The notes beneath the pieces are model-generated. The model was not told where the DNA came from. It saw only the letters and a list, made by a program, of their open reading frames with translations, and did not search any database. Shown piece after piece: positions 24,123 to 36,269 of a stretch of 64,000 bases of DNA (its first letter is position 1; every line of letters begins with the position of its first letter). The DNA lies in assembly GCA_902729315.2 (NCBI GenBank), contig LR746268.1:5873501-5937500 (forward strand), read 5' to 3'. This stretch comes from Spirodela intermedia (Eukaryota > Streptophyta > Magnoliopsida > Alismatales > Araceae). A program made the translations under genes and the position numbers.

Positions 24123-27100
24123 CTGTTAATTTGATGCAAAAGCTATACCCGTCAAGCAATGATATTCAAGAGTTTACACAAACATCCCACGAGCTTTTAT
24201 TTTCTAAGGAAAAAACAGCTCTACGGAAAAAAAAAAGGGTGGATTAGTGTTGGGCCCCAAGGAAATCCACTTTTCTTTCAGTCTCTTAAAACTTTAATGG
24301 CGGTGAAGAAGCAGCCCATTTACCGCTTCCTATGGTTGGTTACAGTGTTAGATAACATGGCATTAGTATGAATTACACATGAAGTTTGGAAGAGGCAGCA
24401 CATATCTGGAGATCCAAGGGCATGCCTTTGAAAGATGGTATAATAAATGGCCAACATAGTTAGCTATGATCCGCAAGAGCTCTACCTACACTTGTTTGAA
24501 CATTTAAGAACCTCAACGAACCCTGTTGTCGATACCCTCCTTTCATATTCATACAATAGAAATCAGTCAAAGAATATATTTATATTGGACAGTAGACAAC
24601 AACCACCACAACGATAATAAGAACAATAGTAACAACAGTTAATCAAGGAAGAAGATTTTGAAGGGTCGAAAATTATCCCAGTGAATGGAAATTTCTGGAT
24701 GAGCATGGGTGAGCATTCAATGGGGGAGGACATGGGGGAGTCTTACTCTTGCCACAGTACTCATGGAATTGATAAAGGCACCTACGTAGTAGCATGGTAT
24801 TTTTTGCATCTTTTATCAATACACAGCATGATCCGAACAAAAAATCTCAACAGGACATCCAGATTAGTTGAATACGCTGTGCACAGAGCAAGGTAAGAAA
24901 TGGGTGCGCCATAATAGCCAGCCCCGAGTCCAAGAGATTAGAATGCCAAGAGATCTAGTCTATGCAGACGGCAGACGATCTGCACTCTTCTATGATGAAA
25001 CACTGCTGCAAGGAAACATGAACTCAGCAGAAATGATCGATCTAAAACCACCGCATCATTTGAGAATAGATTTGATTCATCGTACCATTATTGTCGGTAT
25101 TATGCCCAACAAGAAATCTGGCACAATTGCGAACATGCAAAAAAGAAATACGCCGCTGAAATTCTTCTATCACAGTTTATAGTCAACAGGCTTCACTCTC
25201 GTAGCCTATTTAACAGACTTATTGCCTCCTAAGACGTCATCAATTAACTAAGAAACATTCGACAGCAAATTGAAGAGTAGGATTTTCATTTGTTAGTCCA
25301 TGGTTCATACCAGCACAAATTCCTGAAGTCCAATTCATTTGAAGGAATCGTATTTAATAGAGGGCTGAACCATTTCAAGTGGAATTGAATGAGAGGGGAT
25401 GCGGCTCATACCTAAACCTCCATAAACATATATATCGTTCCCTTCTCTCACTACTAAACAGTAGAGGAAAGTGATGAACCCTATGCAATGCTGCTCGGGA
25501 AATCTTCCCCCACTGGGGACTCTATTTTCTCTGAAAGATGCTTTTGTTCTATTACATATGCAACATGAACAATTAGAGCTAATATACTGAAAAGGAGCAG
25601 TTAAAAGGCTTAGTTCATAGAATCTAAAAGGATATCCCAAAATTGGGTAAGACACAAACATATATGAGTCCTTGAAGTCAACAAATTGTACTCTCAATAA
25701 ATTTACCACTTAGGGACAGAATTAACTCTGTTAATAAATCGCAGCAGCATGAACATCCCCGTTTATACTAAGATTTAGAACTTTGCATTTTTCCTCGGTA
25801 ATTTCCATTAAATATAAAGAAATTTGATTCCCTCAGACTGCTTTTGCGCATGATTGCTTCGGAGTCCCTCTCGTTTCTGAAATATGGATCTATTCATCCC
25901 TCTCCACAAGTTACAGGATAAGCTTTCATTCAGACAAAAATATCAAACAGAGTTGTGAATAAATGGGACCATAGACAACCTGCACACTTATGATTTATCA
26001 TTTGACGACAACAATCCAGTCAAATAATGAATATATTTTCTATGACTGATAAAATTTGAGAACACAACTAAAAAAAAATTGTAGTTATGCACAATGAATA
26101 CTAAAGTCCCATAAAAGAAATCGGCTTTACAAAAAGAGGGCAAATGGTTTTGCAGTGAAATGAATGAAGAATCAAATTGAGTTAGAGATAGACAATCACA
26201 CAAAGACACTGTGGCATATGGTTTGGTCTGCTCCAGATCTACTCCACGCTACTCAACCCATTTTACTATAATACCCTTAACTTAGCACAAATTTGATTTC
26301 TCAAGGCATAATTAACTCTTCACACAATATGCCAAGTCTTACACAACGGCAAACTTATAAACAAAACTAGCATAATCCTTTGAGTTAAAATATGTCGATC
26401 ACAATTGCACAGTGAAATCCTTGAGGAGACCACTTGGAAAGTGAACCTAGACACCTTTTGAACTTGGAGTATTTTTTTCTCCGATTCTCTAATTAAGGTT
26501 CATGCTCTCACTCTTCCGTTGATATTTTGACAGCTTTAATTTGTGAATATTTATCACCTTCAACCACTCGAAGACGGTAACTTTCTTTGATTGCTGTTGA
26601 TACTTTGAAGTTCAATACTTACAGACATCAGAAGGCAACAATTACAGATTCCAATGTCATCACTTGTACCATTAATTTTCCTTACTATCCTCGAGTATTT
26701 AGTCTAAAACTAGTGCCAATGCGTGATTTCTGGCTCTTGGGTTTCAGCGATTAGAGTTGTCTTCTGCTCTTATATGTCATCTCTTAAAATGGGTTCTGAG
26801 CTTCAACTTTTTAAGGTTGTCTTGAACTTCAGGTATCATTTCCTCATTTTTTGACTTGGTTCTCTTTTTAAGCGTCAACCCTTCCCTCCAAGTGTTGTTT
26901 ACTTAACCATTTCCATAAAGTGCTGACAGTTTATAAATGTGGCGGTTAACAATTACGTGATCATCTTTTTATAATCAGTTTTTTCTGTTTAATGCATGCC
27001 AACTATTTTCTCGTAGGTTTTGGCACTTTTTACCTCCCCCAAATATTTTTTCAATTTATTACCTAAATTGTTGGCACTATCAACCCAAGTGGCTTTTAAC

Positions 27101-27544
27101 GAGTTTAACAGCGTTTTTTCTTATCATAATGCTTCAGCAAGAATCTTGTGATCCCAAAACCGTGTTCTATGGCAGCTTAATTTGGTTAGTTAAATGGTTC
27201 ACATAAGCGAAGTTACAATACAGATTTTTCAAGTAGCAAAACAATTTTTTTGCGGCATGTAAGAAATTAGGGTGTTATTGATAAACACATGCCTTCACTC
27301 AAATACCCGCCAAGAATCTAACTTGGTATTTACTGAAGGAAGCTTTAACAATCATCAACCAATCTTTTGCCGAAAGTAGTCAAGGAGCTGCATTGTAAAA
27401 AGGATCATAAGAGTAAACATGATGTCCAAAGATTCAAAATAAATAAATAAATTGTCGGATAAAAACCTTTAACACAATTTCTGTAAAAGAATTTCAAGAT
27501 ATAAAAAGGTCATGCAAAACATAGGAAATTGGTATAATTAATAC

Positions 27545-30127
27545 CTGGAATTGATAGTGCAGAAGCGATCCGACCCCCGGCATATGATTTATGAATTCCT
27601 TGGCAGAAGGCAAAAACCCCCTAGGAAGCAGAAAACCGATGCAAAGAGAATTCAGCAGGAAGAAGAGAAAATTTTAACCTGGAAAGTTCTGAGGTCTAGG
27701 AAGAAAAGGACCTGAAGAGCACATATGTTCCATATATTTCCAGGATAAAACCCACAATAGGCCACCGGAGAAGTATTGAGAATATACCAAGGATAAAACA
27801 TATAGAACCCTGAAAAAAATATTTAATATGAATGAAAGTCTTGTTCAACTCAAAATAAACAAGAGTTGGGATAAGCCTAAGGGGTATTGTGACAGCCCTC
27901 ACACACGGTGTGACAGATATCATGTTCTGCGGGCACAGATCTCTTCTCATTAGATTTGACACGAAAGGAACCCATTAACAAATGTTGGTCGAGCAAGCTT
28001 CCACTCTTCGCCTTGGGGAATATAACCCCCAACACACACATACACCCCGTCCCTCCCCATCCAATGCATCTTTACCCGTCATTTTAATCCTTCAGAATGT
28101 CCCAACCCCTGTCTACTCCCCTGTCACACGTCAATCTTCCTCCAATTTCTTATGGGACAATATGGGATCAACCAGGCCTGAGAAAATTTTCCTCATCGAA
28201 GGCGTTTTACAAGCTGGATAATCAATACCAATGGTCAGCACAAAAACAACACGACTTAGGTTAAGAATATATAGATAAAATGTGTACCGGACTGTGTCAC
28301 AGCCTCACACAAATGAAAGGTGTCAAGTTACAAAAGTTTAAGAACTATACCAATAAAGACTAAGATCCTTATATGACATATGACAGCAAAAGGGTGAACA
28401 AAACATCGCAAGAGACATCATTTTTATCATGCAAAAATCAACAAGACAGGTAAAATATTAACATATCCAAAACTATCAGTTCCATCACAAATTTCCAGAT
28501 GCTTGATACTTACGCCAAATTTAATGCTCAGAGTAAATTCACACAAGTTGCTGAACATATAAATACAACGAAAATGAAAATATATGCACAGTACCTTGTA
28601 ATTCTTTTTATTCATAAGCAATTGGCATGCGGACTGCCAGCCAAGTAAAAGGACCACCCCAGAGAAACAAAAAATCTGAAAAGAAAAAAAACTTAAAAGG
28701 TAATAGCATGGAAAACTTTAAGACAAAATAAACTAGAAGGGGATTTTTTTTTTTCTTACATTACTTAAAGCCAAAAGGCCCTTGTCAAAGAAAAGAACGA
28801 TGCCCAGAAACGCAAAAAAGGCCCCACAACCTAAGAGGCCAATTCCAACCTCTACAACATTTCACGAGCAATCAGTTCGCTTTCTAGTTGTAACAAAGAG
28901 AGGAAGGGAAGGAGTAGAGCAGAATTTCCATATTGTGTAGGAATGAGAAAATTTGTCGCAGATCATTATCAGACAACTCAAATATTTCTACAATGCAATC
29001 ATATAATGAAATTAAAAAAAACTATAGAAATTTTAAATAAATAAATAGTTTATCAATATTTTTTTTGTTGCTAAGGCTACTACCTCAGTGGTCATCTCAA
29101 TATTGAGTAGCTGTGGTTGGACCTCTCTCACAGATTGTACTGTAGCTCAATGGCGTTCTCCTCGGAGCAAATAACCAGGCTATCATGTTTTCGACACTAG
29201 ATGTACCAATTCACCATGTTAGACGGGATCCTTCTGATTCATGTGTGCGACAGAACTGGGAGCCGACCACTCAGCAATTTTTACCGTAAGTAAAAACCCC
29301 ATATTTATAAGAGTAACCGTAATTGATAAGTAACTCGAAGTCAAGATATGATTAACATTTATTAACCGAGCAGAAATTTTTCTGAGGGAAGAAACTGCAA
29401 TGTCACTAAATATCAGTGTCCTTAAAGATCAGGGTCGCTAACTAATTAGGTCACTGATCTGTCAAGAGGAACAAACATCTCATTTGAAAAAGCATTTCTG
29501 ACTTAACAGACCTCAACATATATTTTCCACGGTATTCAGATTTAAATTTATGAAAAATTAACAAACAGCGCTAGCCAAAATGTTGTTTCTATGTTTTCAC
29601 TTGAAAATGATTTTGCGAATCTATGCAAGTTTCTTCCTTTCTCTGCACATTGGCCTGGAAAGAGGTGTTACACTCGCTGTTAAATGGAAAGACTACACCC
29701 TAGCAACAATGAGAACACCGTGAAGGAGAGTTTCTGGGAGCCGAAAATAAACGATATAAATACCAGCAAGAAAAGTAATAATAGAGGCTGGAAATAACAC
29801 TACTACTAAAGTTGCACATTGGAAGAGAGAAGCCAAGACATCATGAGACCAATGATGTGAGATCTGTTCACTATATTGAGTGTGGGATGAGAGTAGCACG
29901 ACCATAACCAGCGAAAACGCTGACTGTGATAAAGTCCACAAAAGTCCCGAGCAATGTAATAGCAGACTCTTAAAATATCAATTCAAATAAAAACAAAGCG
30001 GATCCCATTGAGCATTTTAACGAAGAAAAAGCACAGGGATCATTTCTGCGGGAATCTATACAAAATTACACCACCAATGGAAACGATATGATTCCAAATG
30101 AATAGGCATACTTGTCTTCTCATTCAT
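27545..30127 (-). CDS. GOT1: GOT1-family vesicle transport protein (3' end unresolved)
   Basis: Five minus-strand exons join cleanly: 30127-30112, 28851-28760, 28675-28595, 27809-27712 and 27620-27545. They give 121 residues beginning MNEKTKVGIGLLG. Four hydrophobic membrane segments follow in the Got1/Sft2 pattern (FFAFLGIVLFFDKGLLAL, FCFSGVVLLLGW, ICFILGIFSILLRWPIVGF, EIYGTYVLFRGFLPSAKEF), and then MPGVGSLLHYQF, matching the family's 'IPxxGW' region. These small proteins sit in ER and Golgi membranes and help ER-to-Golgi vesicle traffic. Family members are usually about 140 residues, so a short final exon should lie downstream of the donor at 27544; I could not choose it. The 16-base first coding exon is supported by phase and by resemblance to the family's MNDLKKIGLGL start, but is the least certain junction. 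Confidence 0.85.
28852..30111 (-). other. First intron of the GOT1-family gene
   Basis: The interval between coding exons 1 and 2 contains an 82-codon minus-strand open frame (29941-29693) with a hydrophobic stretch. It has no similarity I recognise and no splice continuity with the Got1 exons, so I treat it as non-coding. The rest is AT-rich with nothing distinctive. Confidence 0.5.
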
Positions 30128-32385
30128 TTTCCACGAAAAAGCAGTTGTTGGAAGCAGTGACACAAGAATTGAATCGTCAAGTTTGAACAGAAACCTAAAA
30201 GGAAAAGAACTCGAATCAGCTGATTTATGCCTTCAGGCTATAATATAACATATTAATGCAGAGTTTCTAAAAAAAACAGACTAAGAACACAATATGCAAA
30301 AGTAATTGACAAGGGAAACATGTCAATGGCTTCACATGAAATATTTCGATGTAACGATGTTGACCCCACAGAATCTACCTTAATCATCACACATTTTAAC
30401 ACCTTTTTACAAAGCTTTCGCACAACTCAGTACGATACTCCTTTGAGTTGCTAAAACGCTTGCACACATAATGGCAACGTAAGATTGACCCCCACTACAG
30501 CCACTCATTTCCCCTTATATCCCTGAAATAGCATCCATTTGTTGGCAAAACGTGCTTCTATCAGTTATACCCTAATTCCCTCCTGCTTCCATTCATAGGA
30601 AACGCTCTGAATGGGTAACAACCACAGTTACCTTATAACTTTGATTTTCGTACTTGAGAGGTACTATTCATTTAAATTTAGGGTAGGCCGTAGTTACTTC
30701 GGCTGAATCCAATCCATCTACCCATATTTTTCTATCTGCAAATTTTCCAGTTGCTTCTTTTATGATTCTACACTCCCCTTCAATTAGACAGATTTTCTGA
30801 CGCTGAATATCGACGAAATATTAGGTTAGATCAGCTTTACACAAATTAAGAAAACACGAACTTTCGACATGCATCTGTCGCTTCGGTAAGAACAACCCGC
30901 CACTTCAGTAACCGCCTCCGCATTTTTACCCCCTCCTCTCTGCCACTTATAATCCGCAAAATCAATTGCGAAAATAAAAACTACATGTGAAACATAACCG
31001 AAGAAAAAAAGAGAGAGATTCACCCCGGCTATGGAAAGATTTGCGAAAAATTTTACACGAGTGTCGAGAAGCCAGGACCACCTTCCTCGTCTCCATTTTC
31101 TTCTTTTCGCGAAAGGAAAACTTAAAAATTGGAACATGGAACACATGGAAGATGCACCGACCTCAAAACTCTGTAGATGCAGGCAAATTTCCCCCTGGTA
31201 GGACACCGATCTGAACTAGAAGTCCCTCACACAAGCGCGGAGTGTTCCGAGAACACCTGGGGTCAACTAGAAAAGGCAAGCCACCCCGTCCCCAGCTCCC
31301 CTTGCGAGCCGGAACGACGTGACCCCACAATTTTAGCTGGGCCGATCTGGTCCATTCGAGGCTTGCTCTCGTTTGAGCCACAGGAATGAAGTTGGACCGA
31401 GTATGTTGAAGGCCGGATTCTATTTCAACGCCTAGCTATTGGGCTTGCATTCCAGGCCTGCTCTCTCTCTCTCTCTCTCTCCCTCTCCCCCTCCGTGGGT
31501 AGGTCCCATCCGGCCAGCCAAAACGATAACGATGTGTTCTCATCCTTCAATAATGGAGCGACAAAGAAATTCCAGCCGAGTGCCGAGGGCCACCAATCCA
31601 GCTAACCTAGACCACCTTCTTTGATGACGTCAGTAAACACAATACGATGGTGAGCGAAAAAGAGCTCATCTCGAGGCAATCAGAAACAAAGACAGCCTCA
31701 GCACACTAACATCACGCAGCTTTGAAGATGACTAGGTGACCCAGAAACGACATCGTGACCCGATCGGACAGGGCAGCTCCCCGATCCTACCCCCCCGCGT
31801 GATCCAACATCTGCCGCCGTCTCGACCAACATTGTCCACTCCGCCGACAGGCAGCAGCCACCGCCGCTGACCCCTGGGGGCCAAGCTGGCTTGAAGATCC
31901 GGACAGCCACCGCTTATCCCGCCGTCGTGCTTCTTACAGGTTTTGCGCGGGGTCAACGTCTGCGTGCGTGGGGGGGTCCAGGAAGGCGTGAGACGGAGCA
32001 CAACACCTACAAGCCAAGGCGAAGGTAACAGGGGGAGGCCTCAGACAGGGACGGTAGCTTGCCACATCTTGAAGGGCCGACGAACGCGCCGACTCCGCCA
32101 ATGAGGAACACCCGCTTACGAGCTCGCCCCAGCGCCACCACGAGCGGCGTAGGGCAGCGTCGTCATCACGAGGGGGATTTGGTGGCGGTGGGGGAGACCT
32201 GGGGTGATGTGAGAATGGAGGGACCGCGCGGTTTACACCAACGTAGTAGAGGGGGAACCGTTGCATCCGCCCCACTCCGAGACCTGGTCGCAAACCCCTG
32301 CGGCTCCTGAACCCGTGAGGCCACAGGCATCCCCTAAGCTAGTTTTTTTATGCTTCACCAACTAGGCTCTGGGTTGGTCCAGCCC

Positions 32386-32390
<5 letters not shown>

Positions 32391-32430
<40 letters not shown>
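32391..32430. repeat. (CT)n microsatellite
   Basis: A perfect run of about 20 CT units, flanked by a C-rich stretch. It is not coding. Confidence 0.97.
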
Positions 32431-32432
<2 letters not shown>

Positions 32433-33313
32433 GATAAGCATATTAGGAGAACAGTGCGAGGCAATAATTGTGGAAGGCGGATGCTTCCTTGGGGACGTAT
32501 CTCCAACGGGTACAATCTGACCACCTGCCCACTCGTTTGGTCACCAACCTATCCGCTCCGAATTTACGTTCTACCTTCCAAACCTCTTATCTTCTCAGAT
32601 CTTCGAGTACATAAAATTATAGAGAGAATGAACTGGTGGGTTCCAGACAATCATCCACACTCATAAAGGTGACGAGCTCCGTCCCCGGCTTTCCTTGAAA
32701 TTTCCTTGAAAGGGATGTATAGTGAGACTGTGATAATGCAGCCCGTCCAACATAATGTTTTATGTAATATAGTTCTAGGGAGAGAATAATCCATAATCCA
32801 CGCTTTCATTTGAGTAAATTATAGTCGACCTGTATGTCATCCCGTTAAGACGATGGATGCACGTGCGAGTCCAGAGGTGACGAATGCCAAGGTTAATCGA
32901 GAATAAATTATGAGGTGGGAAGAAAAGTTTTGTCGACGAATCTTCCTCTGCCGCACCACCGCAGCCGTCCGGGCGGCGACGAAATTTATGGAGAAGAAAA
33001 GAAAGAGGAAGGAGGCTTCTGGGCCACGGCGGCGGCGGGGCTCCGAAGGATCTCGGCCTCAGTGCCTTCTGCCGCTTGGTGCCCCCCACCCCACCCCCCG
33101 CGTCGCTGGGTGGCCGGTGGCAAGGAAAAGGGTAACGAGCTCTAGAAGACGAACAGAATATTTAAAGCCGAAGAAACCCTCTTTTCGAAGGAAGAGAAAG
33201 AGAAAGATAAAAGAGAAAGAGAAAGAGAAAGAGGGTTTACAGGGATCACAACAGTGTAGAAAAACAAAGAGTAATGGCGAAAACTAGAGAGAGAAGGGCG
33301 GGAGAGAGAGGGT

Positions 33314-33314
<1 letters not shown>

Positions 33315-33364
<50 letters not shown>
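33315..33364. repeat. (GA)n microsatellite
   Basis: A perfect GA run of about 25 units, preceded at 33182-33230 by a (GAAAGA)n tract. Minus-strand open frames here are repeat artefacts. Confidence 0.97.
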
Positions 33365-33366
<2 letters not shown>

Positions 33367-36122
33367 TTCTTCCCCCGAAATGCCTACGTCAGCAGAGGGT
33401 TGTTTTAAGTAACGCCAAGCTGGACCACGGCAGGCAGCCATCTTAGAACTTCACTTGCCCAGACCGCAGCGTCTCATACAATACGACACAGCGTAGAGTG
33501 CAGACGCCGCCACTATGGACCATTCATGTCAGTGAAATAATGCAACTTGCCACGTAGGCCTATCGAAGTGACAGGTAATGTCGATTTAGTCGTCTCTCTA
33601 GAGGACGCCATAAATATTTTTGTTTTCATTTTCCTCGAAACGATGACGTACAGAACTTTGCAAACAACATTAAAATATTTATTAGTATAACCACGTCTGA
33701 AGTCGACGTACCGGTGTGAGATAATATAAAACTGTATCAGCTATTCACGAGCAAGCTAATTTTTTCGTGGTCAAGCATACTGCTTTGCATTTACTTTCAG
33801 CATAAATTGTATGAAAACTCCACTAAAAAAAATAATTATGATTTAACCATACGACATTGATTATAAATCCCCTCATTATATGTACTTAAGCCTTGTAGCA
33901 CCCCTCGTGTACGTTTTTTTTTGGGGAATGCTGATTAAACGCGGATAAAGTTACCGAAGAGATTGAAATCAATTGGTTATCCTGCGGACATGAAAGATTC
34001 TGTCGGTTTCTGAACAGATCCCCACATTCTCCGGTCAACATCTGCTACCCTCATTAGAATAGAGCTCCAAACTTGCGACGAGTACTGGAATAATTTTCTC
34101 CCTGCCCGACAGGCGCGGAGCTTCAAGGGTTGTTGTGAAGCCGCCGCCTCAACGTGCTGGACGTGTTGAAAGAGGTGCCCGCCTGTGATGGGAGGGGCTT
34201 ACTGGAGCAGTAGTCATTAATCTATCCTCTCCCCCCCCTTCTCTCTCTCTCTCTCCAGCCAACCTGGCTTGGAAGATCTATCTCTGAATCGCTCAGCGGT
34301 TCTGGTGTAGTAGGTGAGGTTCACTTTCGTTATACGATACTGCGAACCTGTCCTGCACTCATCGTGGACTGAATGCGCAGCTTATTTATTTGCGGATTAA
34401 GCGATGTGCTCGAGACGTGTGTCTTGAGGAGCGAGGATGCGTTGATCTCCAACGTCGACAAAATGGCTCCAGCGGATATCAGGATTCCACTGAAATACCC
34501 ATGCTTCAATACGAAGTGTGATCTAAGACTACTGCAACCGTGGTAATTTTTGTTCTCGTCAGAGCTGGTGAACCCCCGCTTAAATGCAGCCTATGTAAGG
34601 TCGCAGTCGGTGTGGTCCACCACTCTCTCTCCCTCTCTCGATCTCTCTCGATCTCAACTCTGCCGTGCGTCTTCGTCACAGGTTGTCGTTTTCCTACCAG
34701 AGTGGCTCTCGACCCGGGGTTGGAAGAGAGGTCGTAACCAGTAAAAGAAAAACAGAGGACCCTTTCTCCGCAACAATTCCACATGGGGCATCAGATCAGC
34801 CGATGCAATATCATGTGCCGGCACCATTTTAACTATAATGCGAGCTGAAGTTGCGAAGAATCAAACCCACGTCTACCCCTCAATCGAGGTGCGAGTTGAA
34901 CGTCGCGGATCCACATGGGAATATTTGTTAATCCCTGGGGCATGTCTGGGAGAGATTCACCTTGTCTCCTTCAGAATGCCTGTTCCTTTGCATCAATCTC
35001 GAAGGCGATAGGCCACCGTACCTCGGTGGCATAATTCAGAAATGAAGTTCCTTCCTCTTTTCTCTACATTCATTTTTACGTGGGCTTGGTGACGCCCTCA
35101 TAAATTTAGAGGTGGAAGAAGGCTTGGACAGGAATTGGTGTCCCCACGTAGAGTTGGAGCGGAGGCTCCTCGAGGCTGAGTAGGTAGACACAGGATGCCA
35201 GGTTGCACACGCCTTCCGCTTCTCGGGCATGTGCGACACTCATCTGCTCTCTGGCTGTGACCCCGTTTGAGCCCGGGTCAATGCCGTGAGACGAAAGCTC
35301 TCCCTCTGCAGTCTTTCCCCTTCGTTTTCTTGGTTCACCGGCCAGGACCCCCGGACTCGTTGAGCTATTGTCTGGAATTACAGGAAGTTCGAGAGAGGTA
35401 GCTAGAGAGAGAAGTGACGTGCATTTGTTGTGTACTTCTCGGAACTACACTTGGGATCTAGATGAGAGCTATATTCCAATCAAGGATTAAAGAAGGCCAG
35501 TGATCTCCGCGGGAGGATGCCTCGTCATTGACTCGCTGGGATGGGTTGGAGTGCCCGCAACTGCTCGCGAAAAATATTCTGAGGCCGGTACTGTTTGTTG
35601 GGTACCTGAGGTATCCGCTGAGAATTTGGTGGTCTAAGAGCTCATACTGCTACTTCAAGGGAGATTATGGAAAAGGTGATCAGAATATCAATTACGGGTA
35701 GGATGGTCCACCCGGGCGGACACTTCAAGCCCCCAGCTAACGTGATGACTACGTGTGGGAGAGGATGGTGGGGATGGTTGGAAGCAAGGAAAGATACGGG
35801 GCTTCATCAGGAGTGTTAACTATAAACGAGTTTCTTCAAAGACGTAGAAGTTTCTGAACTAAACTCTATGAATATAATGTATCATGGCAGGAAATTCAGC
35901 TGAGCGCAATTGATCTCTTTTGCTCTTCACTTTGATTTTGATCATTATTCAGGGATAAACAAAGAAAGGCCTCTCATGATGAACAGATTTGACGACGGCG
36001 ATGGGAGAGGACGACCCAACTGGGCTTAACTCTCAGTTTTTTTTGTTTATGTTATTATCGTCGGGTAATGGAAGTTCCGTATATGCCCTCCAGTGACAGC
36101 TGTTTCCGAGCAGCTCTCCCCC

Positions 36123-36130
36123 TATAAATA
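36123..36130 (+). promoter_or_regulatory. TATA box of the first extensin-type gene
   Basis: TATAAATA lies in a C-rich context (cccccTATAAATAcccc), 147 bases upstream of the ATG at 36270, and no ATG intervenes. A start about 30 bases downstream would give a leader of roughly 115 bases. The upstream in-frame ATG at 36093 precedes this box and is therefore unlikely to be used. Confidence 0.75.
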
Positions 36131-36269
36131 CCCCTGGGGACTAATCGAATCACATCATCGATCGGCCAACGCCACTTCTCCTCTTCCTCTCACCCACCTC
36201 ACCAGCTCCACCTCCTCTCAGAGACGGCGGCGCAGGGAGGAAGGAAGTGGTGAAACACGAGACCGACTG

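Larger units (their letters stand above)
21834..27544. other. Region between the WW-domain and GOT1-family genes
   Basis: The first kilobase should be the promoter of the WW-domain gene and contains the inverted repeat at 22141-22179 plus CT tracts near 22761-22800. A pure (GA)n tract lies at 23353-23404. A coding-like minus-strand fragment is at 23970-24122. From about 24.2 to 27.5 kb the DNA is AT-rich with only chance open frames. It should include the unplaced last exon of the GOT1-family gene. I see no other recognisable gene. Confidence 0.5.
30128..36122. other. Gene-free region between the GOT1-family and first extensin genes
   Basis: The left kilobase should be the promoter and leader of the GOT1-family gene. 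A GC-rich island at about 31.7-32.3 kb has several overlapping open frames on both strands, but none with recognisable protein content. CT/GA microsatellites lie at 31461-31490, 32391-32430, 33182-33230 (GAAAGA type) and 33315-33364. From 33.5 to 36.1 kb I see nothing beyond short chance frames. Confidence 0.6.

Noticed and set aside
29693-29941. Hydrophobic 82-codon minus-strand frame
   Set aside because: It lies in the first intron of the GOT1-family gene, does not fit the family alignment, and lacks splice support.
31698-32310. Overlapping GC-rich frames on both strands
   Set aside because: Open frames in all directions are expected in GC-rich DNA, and none shows a motif, splice continuity or consistent codon use.
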